Assembly: GCA_905221605.1 (NCBI GenBank)
Contig: CAJNDS010000669.1
Location: forward strand, 124,001 to 188,000
Source: Symbiodinium natans
Lineage: Eukaryota; Sar; Dinophyceae; Suessiales; Symbiodiniaceae
Direction of reading: 5' to 3'
DNA length: 64,000 nt
In this document: positions 26,491 to 38,700 of the stretch, in pieces
Layout of the letters: each line of letters begins with the position of its first letter
How positions within the stretch are numbered: position 1 is the first letter of the stretch
Translations under genes and position numbers: made by a program
Notes under the pieces: generated by a model
The model's database searches: none
The model's input: only the letters and a program-made list of their open reading frames with translations
What the model was told of the DNA's origin: nothing

Positions 26491-29400
26491 CCAAATCACC
26501 GTCTGCCTCTTCTGCTTTGTTCTTGTCGAGTTGGCCTATCTGAAAGCAAGTCTTGGACACATGACACATGGTGCTATCACGTCCTCTGAATACAAAACAG
26601 GCGTGCGAGAGAACTGCCGCCATCGTTTGAAGTACCGTCCATGATCATCTGTCTCTCTGTCTTCGCATCACCCCCGCCTGCCCTCGTGTCTACAGCTTGG
26701 GGCATGAATGAAACGTGGAGTCCGGATTTTCTGAAAGTTGCTGCAGCAAGCGGCCTTACATTGTGTGCGACAGCTGCTACAACGGCGACTGCAACGGGAG
26801 CGGCAGAAGCCGCAAGCAGCAGGATTTTGCATGCCGACGGTGAACGGCAAACCATGGCAGACCACAGTGCCGAAGCTTGGCAGTGAGGTTGACGGGGTTG
26901 AGGGCGACGATGGCAACTTTTGCTGCCACCAGTACTTGCTGTGATTGCTGAGTCGCCGCTTCTCAGCAACGGCACAACACCCAAAGCCCATCCTCGCAAG
27001 AGTCTAAGGCCTCAGGACAAGGATGACACAGTTGTCTCCCTCATCGGGGATCTCGGTATCTGCATGATGACAATTTTACATCATTGGCTGTCAGACCTTG
27101 CAAGAATCAAGCCATTTCACCGGGTTCTGCGCACCGCGTTTATGAGATTTAGCATTCCGGGGCTTCTTGAAACAACAAGCCCATTTTGCCTCAGGACAAG
27201 GATGACAGCAGCTGTCTCACTCACAGTGCTCCTCGGGCATTCTTGCATGGTGTGTAAGAATTTTCATCACCGGCATGGGCAGTGAAGCATCACAACTGTT
27301 CCGCTGACTCTTCGGTTGGCGGCCTCGGTTCACCTTGATTCTCAAGAAGACCTCATATGAGATGCCACTCCTGCTTCCCAGCTGCTGCGGCATCAGTCAG
27401 GCCAAGGTCAGGAGGGCTCTCCTGCGAACTGATCCCTAGAAAGTTCAGGAGTTCAGGAGAGTAGAAAATGGAAAGGCCTTTAAGGCTCTTAGGGCTTCAG
27501 GGCCTACGAGTCGTTGGAGACGAGACAGCCTGGGGTTTAGGCTCGAGCTTGTCAAAGTCGGCCTCTGGTGTGGCTCAGCTTTGCACCGTATTTGCACCCT
27601 CCTCGCAGTTCCCGACAAAGTCCCACCAAGCCTAAAGTTCCCAAAGCCTCCTTAGAACCTCAAAATCTTAGTAAGCTTTGCTGTCAATCCTAAACCTAAA
27701 CCCATAAACTGGTGCCTGATCGGAGGAGCCGTCATGAGACCTGCAATTCTGGTGCCGGCCCTTCTTTTGCATTTGAGGTTGGGGTTGAGAAGACCAGAGT
27801 TCTGTGTTGTTACTTCGCCTGGCCAGGCCTTTGTTGAGGGGCACAAAAGTGGCTGACAGTACACAACACTAAGGGCAAGTTCTCTACAATCGTGCCAAGC
27901 TCAAAACCCAAACCTGAAAAACGGCCCTAAACTTCCAGAGCCCACCGCCTCGGCGTCCCTCCCCGGCGCTCCGAGCTGGGCGAACGGGATCGGGGCCGCC
28001 GCACCTGTGCTCGGCCCTAACTAGCCCTGACTTGTATGTGTTCCCGAAACCGACTTACTAACAGGTCACCACACCGTACTGCGTCTCTTCCTTTCCTTCT
28101 ACGTGCCCTGTCCCACCTTCTTGTGCTTCGGCTCGGCCTTGGCCTTGGCCCCCTGAGGTGTAGAACGGCCTCAAGCCGAAGCACTAAGCGTGGAGGTTCG
28201 GGGCTTGCAGCGCTCATGGCGGGCTGGAGTGAAGCCACCCAGCGGTCATGTGAGCTCTATTTAGGGTATATAAGGGTTGGAGAGCGTATGTAGAATCCAG
28301 GCTTTAAGATCAGGCGAGTGGGCTTTCGTAGCTTGTTAGTCTCTTACTAGCAACCGCGGTGCAGCTTTGGAAAAGGCAGGGCGAACCCGAACAGCTTCGC
28401 GCGGCACGCAGGGCCTACATTGGCCCGCATGCACTTACGGGGGGGGGGGGGGGGGGGGGGGGCGACGTGATATACCCCAACATCCTCTTTCCACTTTCAG
28501 AAGCACTTGCCAAGGTCCCGGCCATATGCCAACAGAAAGGCCAGAAACCGGAGGACAAAGTGCATGGCACGAAAGCCATAAGGCTTGTAGACCTGCTCTG
28601 ACACTCTCGCACGGCCGTGAATACCGCCTGCAACTAAAGTCTAAAGCGAACCTTCACCCTCAACCTTGAATCCAAGAAACGTGCTCCCTTGGCACCTGTT
28701 GGTAAACCTCGAAATCCACAAGGCAGGATGACACCGACTGAACTTGCTTTTGCAGGCATGCTGGCTCATGATGACTGCGAGTGGACTTTTCGAAGCTGGA
28801 GGCTCTCCAAGCTGCCAAATCTTTGCTAACTTGCTTGTCCTGCTGGTCTTGTGCTTCCACGGCAGCTAGGGCCGCTGGTGGGTGTGGGAGCTGTCTGCGC
28901 CTTCACAAAGCCCCCTGACCCTCCACCATCCTGTGCCTGCAGCGGCTGAGACGGTTGCCTGGGATCAGCGGGGCTGTTGTCACTGTAGTCACCGTAGTCC
29001 AGGGAGAGCTGCAGGGCAATTCGAAACCCCAAAGCCGGGCTGCTGGCCGGTGGTTGGCACCGAGGTTTCTGGGTATTTCGAGGACAGCTTCAGCGCCGAG
29101 CTCGACAGCGTGTATCATTGAGAAAGGGCGGTTGATGCCAAGAACCATCTTCTCCCGAAACCACAATTAAACTAATTAATCCTGCTATGCATGGGAACCC
29201 GGCACTGAAACCCTGCCCCGCTGGGAAATCATCCTCACCGCCACGTCTCCGAACACATAAGGCTAATCGATCCAATTCTAAACCCACTGGACACGCCAAA
29301 CCCCAGGCTAGCAAACGGCACAGAGCCCTAATCCTTTCCCAAAACCCCTACATCCCTGAACCCCAAGTCTTTGAACCCCATATTCAGCCTCGACACACCT

Positions 29401-32400
29401 CAGCACACCTTTGCTTTGGGACGTGAGCATAAACCCCGAACAAAGCTTGAGATCCTGGCTCGGCAGCCGCCTTTCTTCGGGCTGTGGTTGACGGTTTGTG
29501 GTTCTTGTGCTTAGAACGTTAGTCTCAGCATATGGGCCAAAGCCTTAAATCCAAAAGCTTGCATTCCTGCCTCCAAGACTATTTCCCATTGTGGGAGCCC
29601 CGGGCCCAAGACCTGTAGAACAAAAGGCTGCAACTAATCATGTCTCCTAAATATTCAAGCCTAGCAAAAGCCCCGTCTCAAGAGTTCTTTGCTTCATGCG
29701 GAGCACTCTTCACTGACTAGCACGTTAAGTCCGTTAAGCCTTCCGGGCACAGATTCAACAAAATGATGGTGCCGGCGTGAAGGATCTCGACCCCAAACTC
29801 ATCTCAACCCTACGCCTATGGAAAGGGCAACCCAAAGTCTCTGACAATTATCCGGAGATTCTCATGGGCCATCACACAACCGCGGCAGTCTCTGTGCAAA
29901 AGGCTGCATATGGCTGTATGCCACGCCGAGGCCTGTGGCAGCTCCCTCACGCGGATGCGCTGCGATCGCTCCTTCGGCACCATCGGCGCCAGAGCGGAAG
30001 GTGGTTTAGGGTTCCAAGCTCGTCGCTAGTAGGTTGATGGTTTATGGAAGTCTCGAAGTTTGTCAAGTCTGTTCAGGACGCATGGCTTCATGCGCAATAT
30101 GCTTAAGGTCTGGGGTGTATGGTTGTGGAAATTACAGTTCACGGCTTGTCTTCGACATCATCATAACCTTAACGTAAGCTTCATAACTTGGGAGGGCCAC
30201 GCTCTTTGTGCGCGTGCTGTGTTTATATTTGCGGTTGTTCTTTTTGCAACGTCACTCAAATACAACGACTGATTTCAACGTTTTTTGTTCTAAAGCAATG
30301 GCACTTGAACACAACATGTGGGAATCTGTTTCGTTCAGGGGCAGAATTGATTCCAGTAGAGGCCTAACCCCAATATTCGAACATTGAATAGCGTTTCACA
30401 TTTAGTCTGTGGTGCTTGACAATCTGGATCACAGGACAGGCCGGGCCCAGCATTGACATATTGAATGCCATTCAATGTTCCAGCCTTGGCTCGCAAACAA
30501 GAACCAGAAAGAGCCCCCATTTGACTCAGAGAGTTCAGGCTACGCATGGCAACACAAGTATCATTCTGAAATGGCCATTGAAACCCATCATGAGGTAAAG
30601 TGGGAACTCAGCCGCTGCATCTTGAGGAGTTTGCACTTCCAACGCCGAAGCGCATTTAGTGCATCGGTTGTTCCGGTAGTTGTCCTTCATCCTCTTTTCC
30701 ACATTCTCTGCAACTTAGATAGCATGTTATGTTTGCATTGCAGCGATTTTGATCATGTGCCCGATGAGAACGGGGAGAATCGGATGGAATCAAGAGCCTT
30801 AATCAACTAACTCTGTCAGTGAATTATCTGCATGCCTATCTAACCAGCTAAATAAACAACATCAACATCTTTTGGTGTTGTTGTGTACTAAGTAAACTGA
30901 CAGCTCAATTTACAAATTTCCTAACAAGAACGAAAAAAGGCTCCAATTACGTGATTCCCAATTTCGGCGTGGAATTGTTAGATTTGAAATCAACCATTTT
31001 CCTCCTTCCGCCTGCCGCAGAATCCCATATCGCTGGAGCAACTTCCGCAGAGTATCCCTGGAGCTCTCACCCCAAGAGAAGCCCGCGGAGACACCCAGGG
31101 GGAAGCCTGCAGAGAGTCCCGTCAAGTATTTGTGGAGGCAACGGTGCTGCGGAGTATCCTTAACTGCCTGCCTGTCGGGAAAGAGCAGGATGGCCCCCAC
31201 AGTAGCTGCGACTTAATGTTCTTCATTTTAGTGAGAATGAGAGATTAACTAACTCTACAAGCTCCTTTAACCAAGGACTTCTGCTTACGATAAAATTGCA
31301 TTTGTTTTTGTAGCTCAACGAATCGACTTTAATATGATTAAAAATAGGCTGCCCAATATTGAAAACATTGTCAATACTGGGGTGGAACCAAGAACCAAGA
31401 TGCCCCAGGAATAATAAACACCTTGACACCTGAAGCTCTGATAAACCAGGAAGACGAACTCAACTCCACCCTAGATAGAGCCTTGTCCGGAAGGCTTGAC
31501 TCTAAAGCCCCTGACCCCTTCCTGCCTCCTCCTTCCCTACTCCCCTTCACTCCCCGGCAGCTGCAAGTGCAGCATCCTTCTGCGTCCCGAAAATGGTCAG
31601 CACCATCCTGGAAGTGGCCCCGCTTTGGGGAGTACAGAGTTGAGGTCAACTGATCTCTGAACAACCCAGAGGTGAGGGCTTCGGGTCTGGGATGTACGGT
31701 TCCTTGAGACTGAGAGTGTTTAACTGACGTTCGCTTGGCCGTACCGGGCTTCTTCTAGGCTTGCTTTTGGCTGATGGCCCAACCACGAAGGATAGAAGCT
31801 CCAACCCGCAGTTTTGATCTCAGCTCTTGGTGCTCCCTATTTGCACGAGAAGGAAGCCGCCCTCACGCTGTACAAGCGCCCTTAAAGTCTAAAAGCCCAT
31901 GCCCAGGGCCCGGACTGCTGCAGCATCCCTTCTGCAGAAGACCTTTTGAACAATTCTTTTGGTTGATACGGCAGCGTTTGGGTATTGTTAAGGGCAGTGT
32001 TACGGGTTGTCCTCCAGGGCTTCTTAAGGCCTAAGGCTTGGGGCTTAAGATTGGGTCATGGAGGATGGCTGCGGTTTGCAGCAACATTGGGATTTCCCAA
32101 CATGACGGGTTTGTGAATGTCGGCCTTGCTGGGTTCACGGGCCTAACCCTTTTCGGGTCTAGGGGAAAGGTCTTTCGGGGGTGGCAGCCACACAGCGGCA
32201 GAATTAGACTGGCTGTGGGCTTTATAGCAGCCAGCCCGAGCCCGTACATTCGTCGAAAATACGGGACTTGACTGCAGAGATGAGCATGGAATTGTAAGAG
32301 ATAATTCGGAACCCCTTCTGTGAACCCCAAGACTTGACGCGAAAATCGCTCAGTTCGCACACTTTCTTAGGTCAGAAGCTCGGATGTCCCAGAAAGGAGA

Positions 32401-33460
32401 AGTAGATGTCCTCAGGTCCTTCCTAGAAAACCCGAAGCCGCTGAGACCCGGCCTGAGAAGGTGCGTTGCAGTTGGCTGACGCGAGATCTGGAAGCACTTC
32501 TTCACCTGGAGTGTTCGGCGATGTCTCGAGCAATCGGGTTTGGGCATTTCAGGGTTCAAGGTCTCTAAAGGAGACCAGCGAATCAAAGAGCTGAGGAGAA
32601 TTCCGGGCTAATGGTTCTGGAGTCCCCGAGTTGGGGAGTTGCACCTCAAATTCGCTGGTGGGTCTTCTGTTTCAAAGCAAGACTTGCAAAGGTCATGGCA
32701 AGGTTCAGTCACTGTAGGGCCGCATAGGCCAGCCGCCGTAGGGCTTGGGGTTTTATGTCCAAGGCCACTGTAATCCAACCTAGCGTCATCATGCCGGATT
32801 TGATCCAAACCCGGACTCATACTATAACAGTGGCAGCAACTGCTGCGTGATGGCATTGGCTTCTGCAAGCCTGCTGATGCAACAACTTCAGATTGCTGTA
32901 CAAGACAGACAAGACCCTTAGGGATCCCCCACCTGCCTTCTGACATGAAAAACCTCTGCGCAACCCAAGTGATCTTCAACGAACTAAGCCGGACGAAACG
33001 CCTTCTCAACAACGCTGGCCATGACATGGAGTGCAGCAGGCTGGACACTATTGTGAAGTTGGTAGCCCTGAAATTGAAGAGCACCTCCTTCCCCGAACAA
33101 CACATCAACCTCCTTGGCCAACCCTCATCCCCCAACAACCGGACAGGAACCAACAACAAGCAAGAAGAACAAAAAAGTAAGACGAACAACTGAAACTCGG
33201 ACTGCGAACGAGTCCGGGCCCCCACGCCATGTGCCAGACCATGGGGTCGCTAAGGTACTCGCCGGCCGGACACCGGAGGCAGTCAATCAAGAGTCCCACC
33301 TGGCAGAAGGACTTTAGGGTCTGCTGGCACTTGAAGAAAAAATCGCCCTTTCCTGGAGCAGCTGCGCCTAACCTGCAAAGCTGCAGACTCTGCGCTGCAT
33401 CCTGCACACGTGCACGCACGGCCAACTGTGTTTTGCAGAAGACTCCGTAGCTCCATTTGT
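26490..33460. other. Gene-poor stretch
   Basis: No gene can be supported. Landmarks are a 24-G run at 28439-28462 and a less GC-rich zone at about 30270-31450. The longest frame here (32608-33225 minus, 205 codons) has low-complexity Leu/Ser/Cys composition, no motif, and ends where RACK1 downstream sequence begins; I treat it as chance. There may be untranslated or regulatory sequence of the RACK1 array in the last few hundred bases. Confidence 0.5.
28439..28462. repeat. Poly-G tract, 24 nt
   Basis: The longest plus-strand G homopolymer in the window, between CACTTAC and CGACGTG. Confidence 0.85.
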
Positions 33461-33580
33461 TGGAGAGTCTGCGCCTGCTCCGTACACCTTCCTCCAGCAA
33501 CCCTCTGCTTAATGCAAAGAGCCCTGGCAGTCGGAAGCAGGGTCTTGCGACTCTCTATCAGCCCTCCTCGCGCACTGCAC

Positions 33581-34525
33581 TCACGCCTGCTCACCCACCC
33601 TGTACACGTAGATGTTGCCGTCGGTTGCGCCAGCAAAGAAGGTGCTACCATCAGCGCTCCAGGACAAAGAGACGCACCAAGGCAGGCCGTTCTTTGGGGG
33701 GTTGATGGCGGTGAGCTCTTCCAGGACCTGCTTGTTCTCCAAGTCCCACACGCGGATAGTAGTGTCGGTGGCGGCTGTCAGCCAGTAGTTTCTGGGGCTG
33801 AAGGTCAGGGCGTTGATGGTGCCGCCAGCATCCAGGGAGTACAGGTGCTTGCCCTCATTCACATCCCACAGCATCACGGTGCCATCCTTGCCGCCAGAAG
33901 CACAAAGGGAGCCGTCGGGCGACACGGTGGTGGTGTAGACGACGCCCGTGTGGCCAACCAGATTGGTGCGAAGCTTGCAGTTGCTCAGGTTCCACACCTT
34001 CACCAGCTTGTCCCAACCAGCAGAAACGATCAACGGCATTTTGGCAGAGGGGGAGAAGCCCACGGAGCTCACCCAATCCGTGTGCATGTCCTCCACGATG
34101 GTGTACTTGCACTCTGCCAGAGTGTTCCAAAGCTTGATGGTCTTGTCACGGCTTCCCGAGACAATCTGTCGGTTGTCACCCGAGAATGCCACGCTGTTCA
34201 CATCCTTGGTGTGGCCCTTGAAAGTTCGAACAGTGGCGCCGGTGTTCAAGTCCCACAGGCGCATGGTCTTGTCCCACGAGCCAGACAGGGCGTACTGGCC
34301 GTCTGAGGACAGCACGCAGCTAGCCACACACTCGCCGTGGCCATGCAGGGACCTGCGTGCATACCCGGGGTTCTCGTGGTCAGGAGTGAGCTCCCAAATC
34401 ATCAGTGTCTTGTCACGCGAGGAGGAGACCACCAGGTTGCTTTGTTCGAAAGTGCACGCGATGCCGGTGACCCAGTTGCGGTGGCCCTCAAGGGTGCCAA
34501 CGTAGTGGAGGGACTCGGACGCCAT
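33581..34525 (-). CDS. RACK1: RACK1, WD40 scaffold of the 40S ribosomal subunit (copy A)
   Basis: This is a 314-codon intronless frame with seven WD40 blades, the normal length and architecture of the receptor for activated C kinase. The blades begin near [48 protein letters not shown] and [11 protein letters not shown], with WD or WN dipeptides closing the first six (for example [35 protein letters not shown]). RACK1 sits on the head of the small ribosomal subunit near the mRNA exit and docks signalling proteins such as protein kinase C. The start MASES was chosen because it matches the family N-terminus and is shared with copy B. The 5' flank is short: a GTAAGCCGTAGCC word ends 22 bases before the ATG. 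About four bases, apparently all silent, differ from copy B, so the proteins are identical. Confidence 0.95.
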   Translation of the reverse strand: MASESLHYVGTLEGHRNWVTGIACTFEQSNLVVSSSRDKTLMIWELTPDHENPGYARRSLHGHGECVASCVLSSDGQYALSGSWDKTMRLWDLNTGATVRTFKGHTKDVNSVAFSGDNRQIVSGSRDKTIKLWNTLAECKYTIVEDMHTDWVSSVGFSPSAKMPLIVSAGWDKLVKVWNLSNCKLRTNLVGHTGVVYTTTVSPDGSLCASGGKDGTVMLWDVNEGKHLYSLDAGGTINALTFSPRNYWLTAATDTTIRVWDLENKQVLEELTAINPPKNGLPWCVSLSWSADGSTFFAGATDGNIYVYRVGEQA

Positions 34526-34833
34526 GGCTGAAGGTGTGAGGGCTCTCGGCTACGGCTTACTTTCCTGCACTTGCTCCTGATAGCAGCGGTTCATTTCCAG
34601 CCTGAGAAACCAACAAGACATAAGCGTACAAGCAGCAAGAGTAGCATGAGAAGCATAAGCATGCAGACTCAACAGCTGGAAAGCAATTTTGCTCAACATT
34701 CCGTAGCTTCACACTTTGAGTCTGCGCCTGCTCCATACACCTTCCTCCAGCAACCCCCTGCTTAATGCAAAGAGCCCTGGCAGTCGGAAGCAGGGTCTTG
34801 CGACTCTCTATCAGCCCTCCTCGCGCACTGCAC
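34526..34833 (-). other. Intergenic spacer of the RACK1 array
   Basis: The 308 bases between the copies contain the duplicated 3' flank of copy B (34719-34833) and about 190 bases unlike the sequence upstream of copy B. I see no TATA-like element. The 5' flank of copy A includes GTAAGCCGTAGCC at 34548-34560 (minus), whose last eight bases equal the start of the dinoflagellate spliced leader, but the rest of the leader is absent. Confidence 0.6.
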
Positions 34834-35778
34834 TCACGCCTGCTCACCCACCCTGTACACGTAGATGTTGCCGTCGGTTGCGCCAGCAAAGAAGGTGCTA
34901 CCATCAGCGCTCCAGGACAAAGAGACGCACCAAGGCAGGCCGTTCTTTGGGGGGTTGATGGCGGTGAGCTCTTCCAGGACCTGCTTGTTCTCCAAGTCCC
35001 ACACGCGGATAGTAGTGTCGGTGGCGGCTGTCAGCCAGTAGTTTCTGGGGCTGAAGGTCAGGGCGTTGATGGTGCCGCCAGCATCCAGGGAGTACAGGTG
35101 CTTGCCCTCATTCACATCCCACAGCATCACGGTGCCATCCTTGCCGCCAGAAGCACAAAGGGAGCCGTCGGGCGACACGGTGGTGGTGTAGACGACGCCC
35201 GTGTGGCCAACCAAATTGGTGCGAAGCTTGCAGTTGCTCAGGTTCCACACCTTCACCAGCTTGTCCCAACCAGCGGAAACGATCAACGGCATTTTGGCAG
35301 AGGGGGAGAAGCCCACGGAGCTCACCCAATCCGTGTGCATGTCCTCCACGATGGTGTACTTGCACTCTGCCAGAGTGTTCCAAAGCTTGATGGTCTTGTC
35401 ACGGCTTCCCGAGACAATCTGTCGGTTGTCACCCGAGAATGCCACGCTGTTCACATCCTTGGTGTGGCCCTTGAAAGTTCGAACAGTGGCGCCGGTGTTC
35501 AAGTCCCACAGGCGCATGGTCTTGTCCCACGAGCCAGACAGGGCGTACTGGCCGTCTGAGGACAGCACGCAGCTAGCCACACACTCGCCGTGGCCATGCA
35601 GGGACCTGCGTGCATACCCGGGGTTCTCGTGGTCAGGAGTGAGCTCCCAAATCATCAGTGTCTTGTCACGCGAGGAGGAGACCACCAGGTTGCTTTGTTC
35701 GAAAGTGCACGCGATGCCGGTGACCCAGTTGCGGTGGCCCTCAAGGGTGCCAACATAGTGGAGGGACTCGGATGCCAT
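34834..35778 (-). CDS. RACK1: RACK1, WD40 scaffold of the 40S ribosomal subunit (copy B)
   Basis: This is the second, upstream copy of the 314-residue seven-blade WD40 protein, with the same protein sequence as copy A. The open frame continues six codons further upstream (MLHCPD, to 35796), but MASES is the conserved start, so 35778 is preferred. Silent differences include GAC/GAT in the codons just after the start and AGA/GGA-type changes near 35214 and 35273. The 5' flank of this copy differs from that of copy A, so the array edge is here. By analogy with other dinoflagellate tandem genes both copies may be transcribed together and resolved by trans-splicing; that is inference from the family, not visible here. 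Confidence 0.95.
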   Translation of the reverse strand: MASESLHYVGTLEGHRNWVTGIACTFEQSNLVVSSSRDKTLMIWELTPDHENPGYARRSLHGHGECVASCVLSSDGQYALSGSWDKTMRLWDLNTGATVRTFKGHTKDVNSVAFSGDNRQIVSGSRDKTIKLWNTLAECKYTIVEDMHTDWVSSVGFSPSAKMPLIVSAGWDKLVKVWNLSNCKLRTNLVGHTGVVYTTTVSPDGSLCASGGKDGTVMLWDVNEGKHLYSLDAGGTINALTFSPRNYWLTAATDTTIRVWDLENKQVLEELTAINPPKNGLPWCVSLSWSADGSTFFAGATDGNIYVYRVGEQA

Positions 35779-35796
35779 GTCTGGACAATGAAGCAC

Positions 35797-38700
35797 AGCG
35801 GGGCTGCTCTGCTAAGTGAGGCTGTTCCGAAGCAACGCATCAAGAAACAACGTGGTAGTCTGCATCAAGCCTCATTTGGCAAGGACGCATGCGCACGCAC
35901 TCTCCACCGTCTGACTCCCAAATCCTAAAGCCCAACACCCTATTTCTGAGCACGTTCCCTTCGAATGCATGGCGAGCGAGCCATCTTCAGCAGGACCACC
36001 TCATCACTCGCACTGCCATCAGACCTTGATCACGGCTGAGGGCATTCAGGTCTAGGGCTTTAGGTCTGGATTCGGACTTGTTGTCAAAGGAGCTTGCCAC
36101 TTAATCAAAGAGCATGTTGAAACATGCTGAAACTACCTTTCTAGCCTTGCATCCTCCACATATGTTGACAAGCACGTGGCAACCACAAGTGCGAGCCTAG
36201 GTCACTTAGCCACCTGATGAACTCAGGCAGCTTCGACAGGGAAGTAAAAGTCATCAGCCACAGGGCAGCGGGATTTCATGCCTGGTTACGACTTGCAGCC
36301 ATTTGCAGCCCTGCAAAAGCAAGCTCAAGATGAAATGACGGTGCAAAACCTCAAATTGGCATCTAAATTCTCAGACCTGCCAACAAATTCAAAATTGCAC
36401 GACCACGACTCAGCAACTAATGAACAACTGTACAATAATACATCGGTGCGGCCGTAACTTCTCAAGAGCCCAGCAAAAAGCGGCAGTTGATGACGCCGAA
36501 GGCCAGCGTGTTTATCGCCTCCAAGCAGTACTCGCAGGAATCACATTCATCACGGTGATGAAGTTCGCTACACGATTCTTGAATCTGAATCCGCGCTGCT
36601 GGCAACAACCGCATGCAACCACTACAGTATGAGTTACCTTTCAGCACCACGCTGTGATTTTCCATTCGACATTCGGAACTCTGAAGATGCTGCTCTCGAA
36701 AACAGGAATCAGCAGCGAACGCTGAAAAGCTGGCAGCGCGCATCCAAACTCTGGAAACAAATTTGCCGTTCACGCTCAGTACTACGATACATGCTCTGAC
36801 TGCTAGGACGACCCACTTGGAACACATTCCTGATGAGTTCTCCCAACCCTCACGCGATGAGCCTCTGTGCAGCGTGGGCTGTCCGGATGTATCAGCCCAA
36901 AGGAGACCTGGAAAAGATGCGCCAAAACTTAAAACTAATGCACACATCATGGCATCTGCAAGCTCGGAATCACGCGCGATGCTCTGTGCATCAGGCAGCG
37001 ACAAGTGTGCTCTTCGATGAAACTTTCAATATCTCTCAGCACATTTTGAGCACCGATGTTTCTCTGGTTTCTTTCCATTTCAGATTGCTGCCTTTCCCGA
37101 TGTGCTCTTGCTATTGAAAACTAGAGTGCGTCTTGTTTGCGATGAATAGGTTCCCTGAACATATCTAGCCACGGTCTAGATGTTTGCAAAGCTGACGATG
37201 CTGTAAGTTGCAGCATGCGTAGATGTTTTGAGACCCCACATGCTCCGGATTACAGCACTTTCCCACGCGCAAGTTCATTGTTCCTAGATGATCTCGAAGC
37301 TTCAGCATAAGCACTTCTAAGTCCTAGGTCCTACGATCCTAGGTGCTGTCGCAAATACTGTATATGTTCTCATATGCTCTCGGAGCACATTGTGTTCTGA
37401 ATGAAAGCGTTCCACATGAAATGAGAGTATTTGTAGATTCTAGGTTCATTCGAATCTTCAGTCACAGCAGTGTGAGTCCACATATGGCATGCTGATGCAA
37501 GCATGCTGGACCTGTGAAGGCTTGGCTTTGGTTGGCACCGCGGGCCGTTTTTAGGGGGATTTGACATAGACATGCTGCACCGTTCAAAGCTTGGCTTGGT
37601 TCGTGCTCAAAGCCTTGGCAAGATCTCGTGGGCAAAGCTCTAGCACACTCGCTAATTTATAAGAAGGCACGTGAAACAGAGAATGCTTTGCGTGGCGTGC
37701 AAGACTCCTGTTCTTCTGCCACCGGTCGCGAGGCAGATTCACTGAACAAGGTCAGCATATTATCTGCATGTTTTTGTTGCAGATGGGGGCATGCCTCCCC
37801 CTCCAAAACCACCCACACCTGCGCTATGCAAGAGCCGAGACATTTTTCACCTCCTGCAATAAGAAAGCCAAGCCAAGCCATTTTTCTGGAGCACGATTGT
37901 GTCTTTATGTTATCATGAACTACCATGGTAGCCACAGGTTAATGCGACTGAGGCCACTTGTAGTGGGCTGAACCCTGAGTCCGCAGGCTCAAAAGACTCA
38001 AGCTTAGAAAGAACACACAAAATCTCACCCTTGATGTTAGCATTCCTTACCGCTATCCAGAGGCAAAATGTTATAGGTCCAGGTCCGCGGGGATCCTTGA
38101 CTTGATGCTGGAAACATGCAAGCAGCGTCTGGAAATGGGAAACTGCAGATTTCTGTGATGTCTGGATAGATGAAAGCACACGCAAGCCAAATGCAGCGGG
38201 GACCAGTCCACGCCCGCCCAAACGAAGCAATGAATCGTTCTCATGAGAAGTTTCCTAAGGTATGGTCTTCGCGTGTTATGTTGTACCACGGAGACAACAT
38301 TGAAGGGTCTTTCAGAGAGCCGGTTTTGGTTAGCCCCACCGCTGAGATGCTTCATGCAAGTATGCCAGCCTAAACCCTTTCAAGACCCCCGAACCCCTCA
38401 AAGGCCTTCATTGCATCCCTCTAAACTCTCAGAGTCCTCAACAAGCAAATGCCGAAGCCCACAACTCCCCCAGACAAAACCTTCATCGGAGGCTGCTTGA
38501 GAGCAAGGCAAATTTGTCGACAGCTTCAAGAGCCACCTGAAGGGATAGAGGATGTCGCGAACCCTACACCGCAGATCCGAAGGTTTTTAGAGCTTGGTGA
38601 GGGTTTCGCAGAGTCGCAGAGGAGGTGCCGCTAGGTCACACTTGGAAAGTCGCACCCCGGCTTGTCTCGACTTTTGCAAGGCAGTTCCCAGGCGGGGAGT

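Larger units (their letters stand above)
33466..35778. repeat. 1253-bp head-to-tail duplication carrying RACK1
   Basis: The two RACK1 frames end at 33581 and 34834 and start at 34525 and 35778, a constant 1253-bp offset. Similarity also covers about 115 bp downstream of each stop (33466-33580 and 34719-34833), then breaks off. Upstream of the start codons the copies are unrelated. Tandem, unidirectional, intronless gene copies with short spacers are the usual arrangement for highly expressed dinoflagellate genes. Confidence 0.9.

Noticed and set aside
25102-26644. Several overlapping frames in the 179-bp array
   Set aside because: The unit length is not a multiple of three, so each frame reads different unit phases. 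No single protein is conserved.
32608-33225. 205-codon minus frame
   Set aside because: Leu/Ser/Cys-rich without motif; no splice-linked neighbour.
33440-33470. Leader-like CCGTAGCTCCATTTGTTGG on plus
   Set aside because: Wrong strand for the genes and several mismatches; it is a small CTCCA/TGGAG hairpin.
34540-34560. Full dinoflagellate spliced-leader gene or relic
   Set aside because: Only eight bases match the leader; the rest differs, and no snRNA-like downstream structure follows.
33410-35559. Long plus-strand frames opposite RACK1
   Set aside because: Antisense shadows of a conserved gene, duplicated with it.
36462-37004. 180-codon minus frame
   Set aside because: Composition typical of chance frames in this DNA, no motif, no linked exon.
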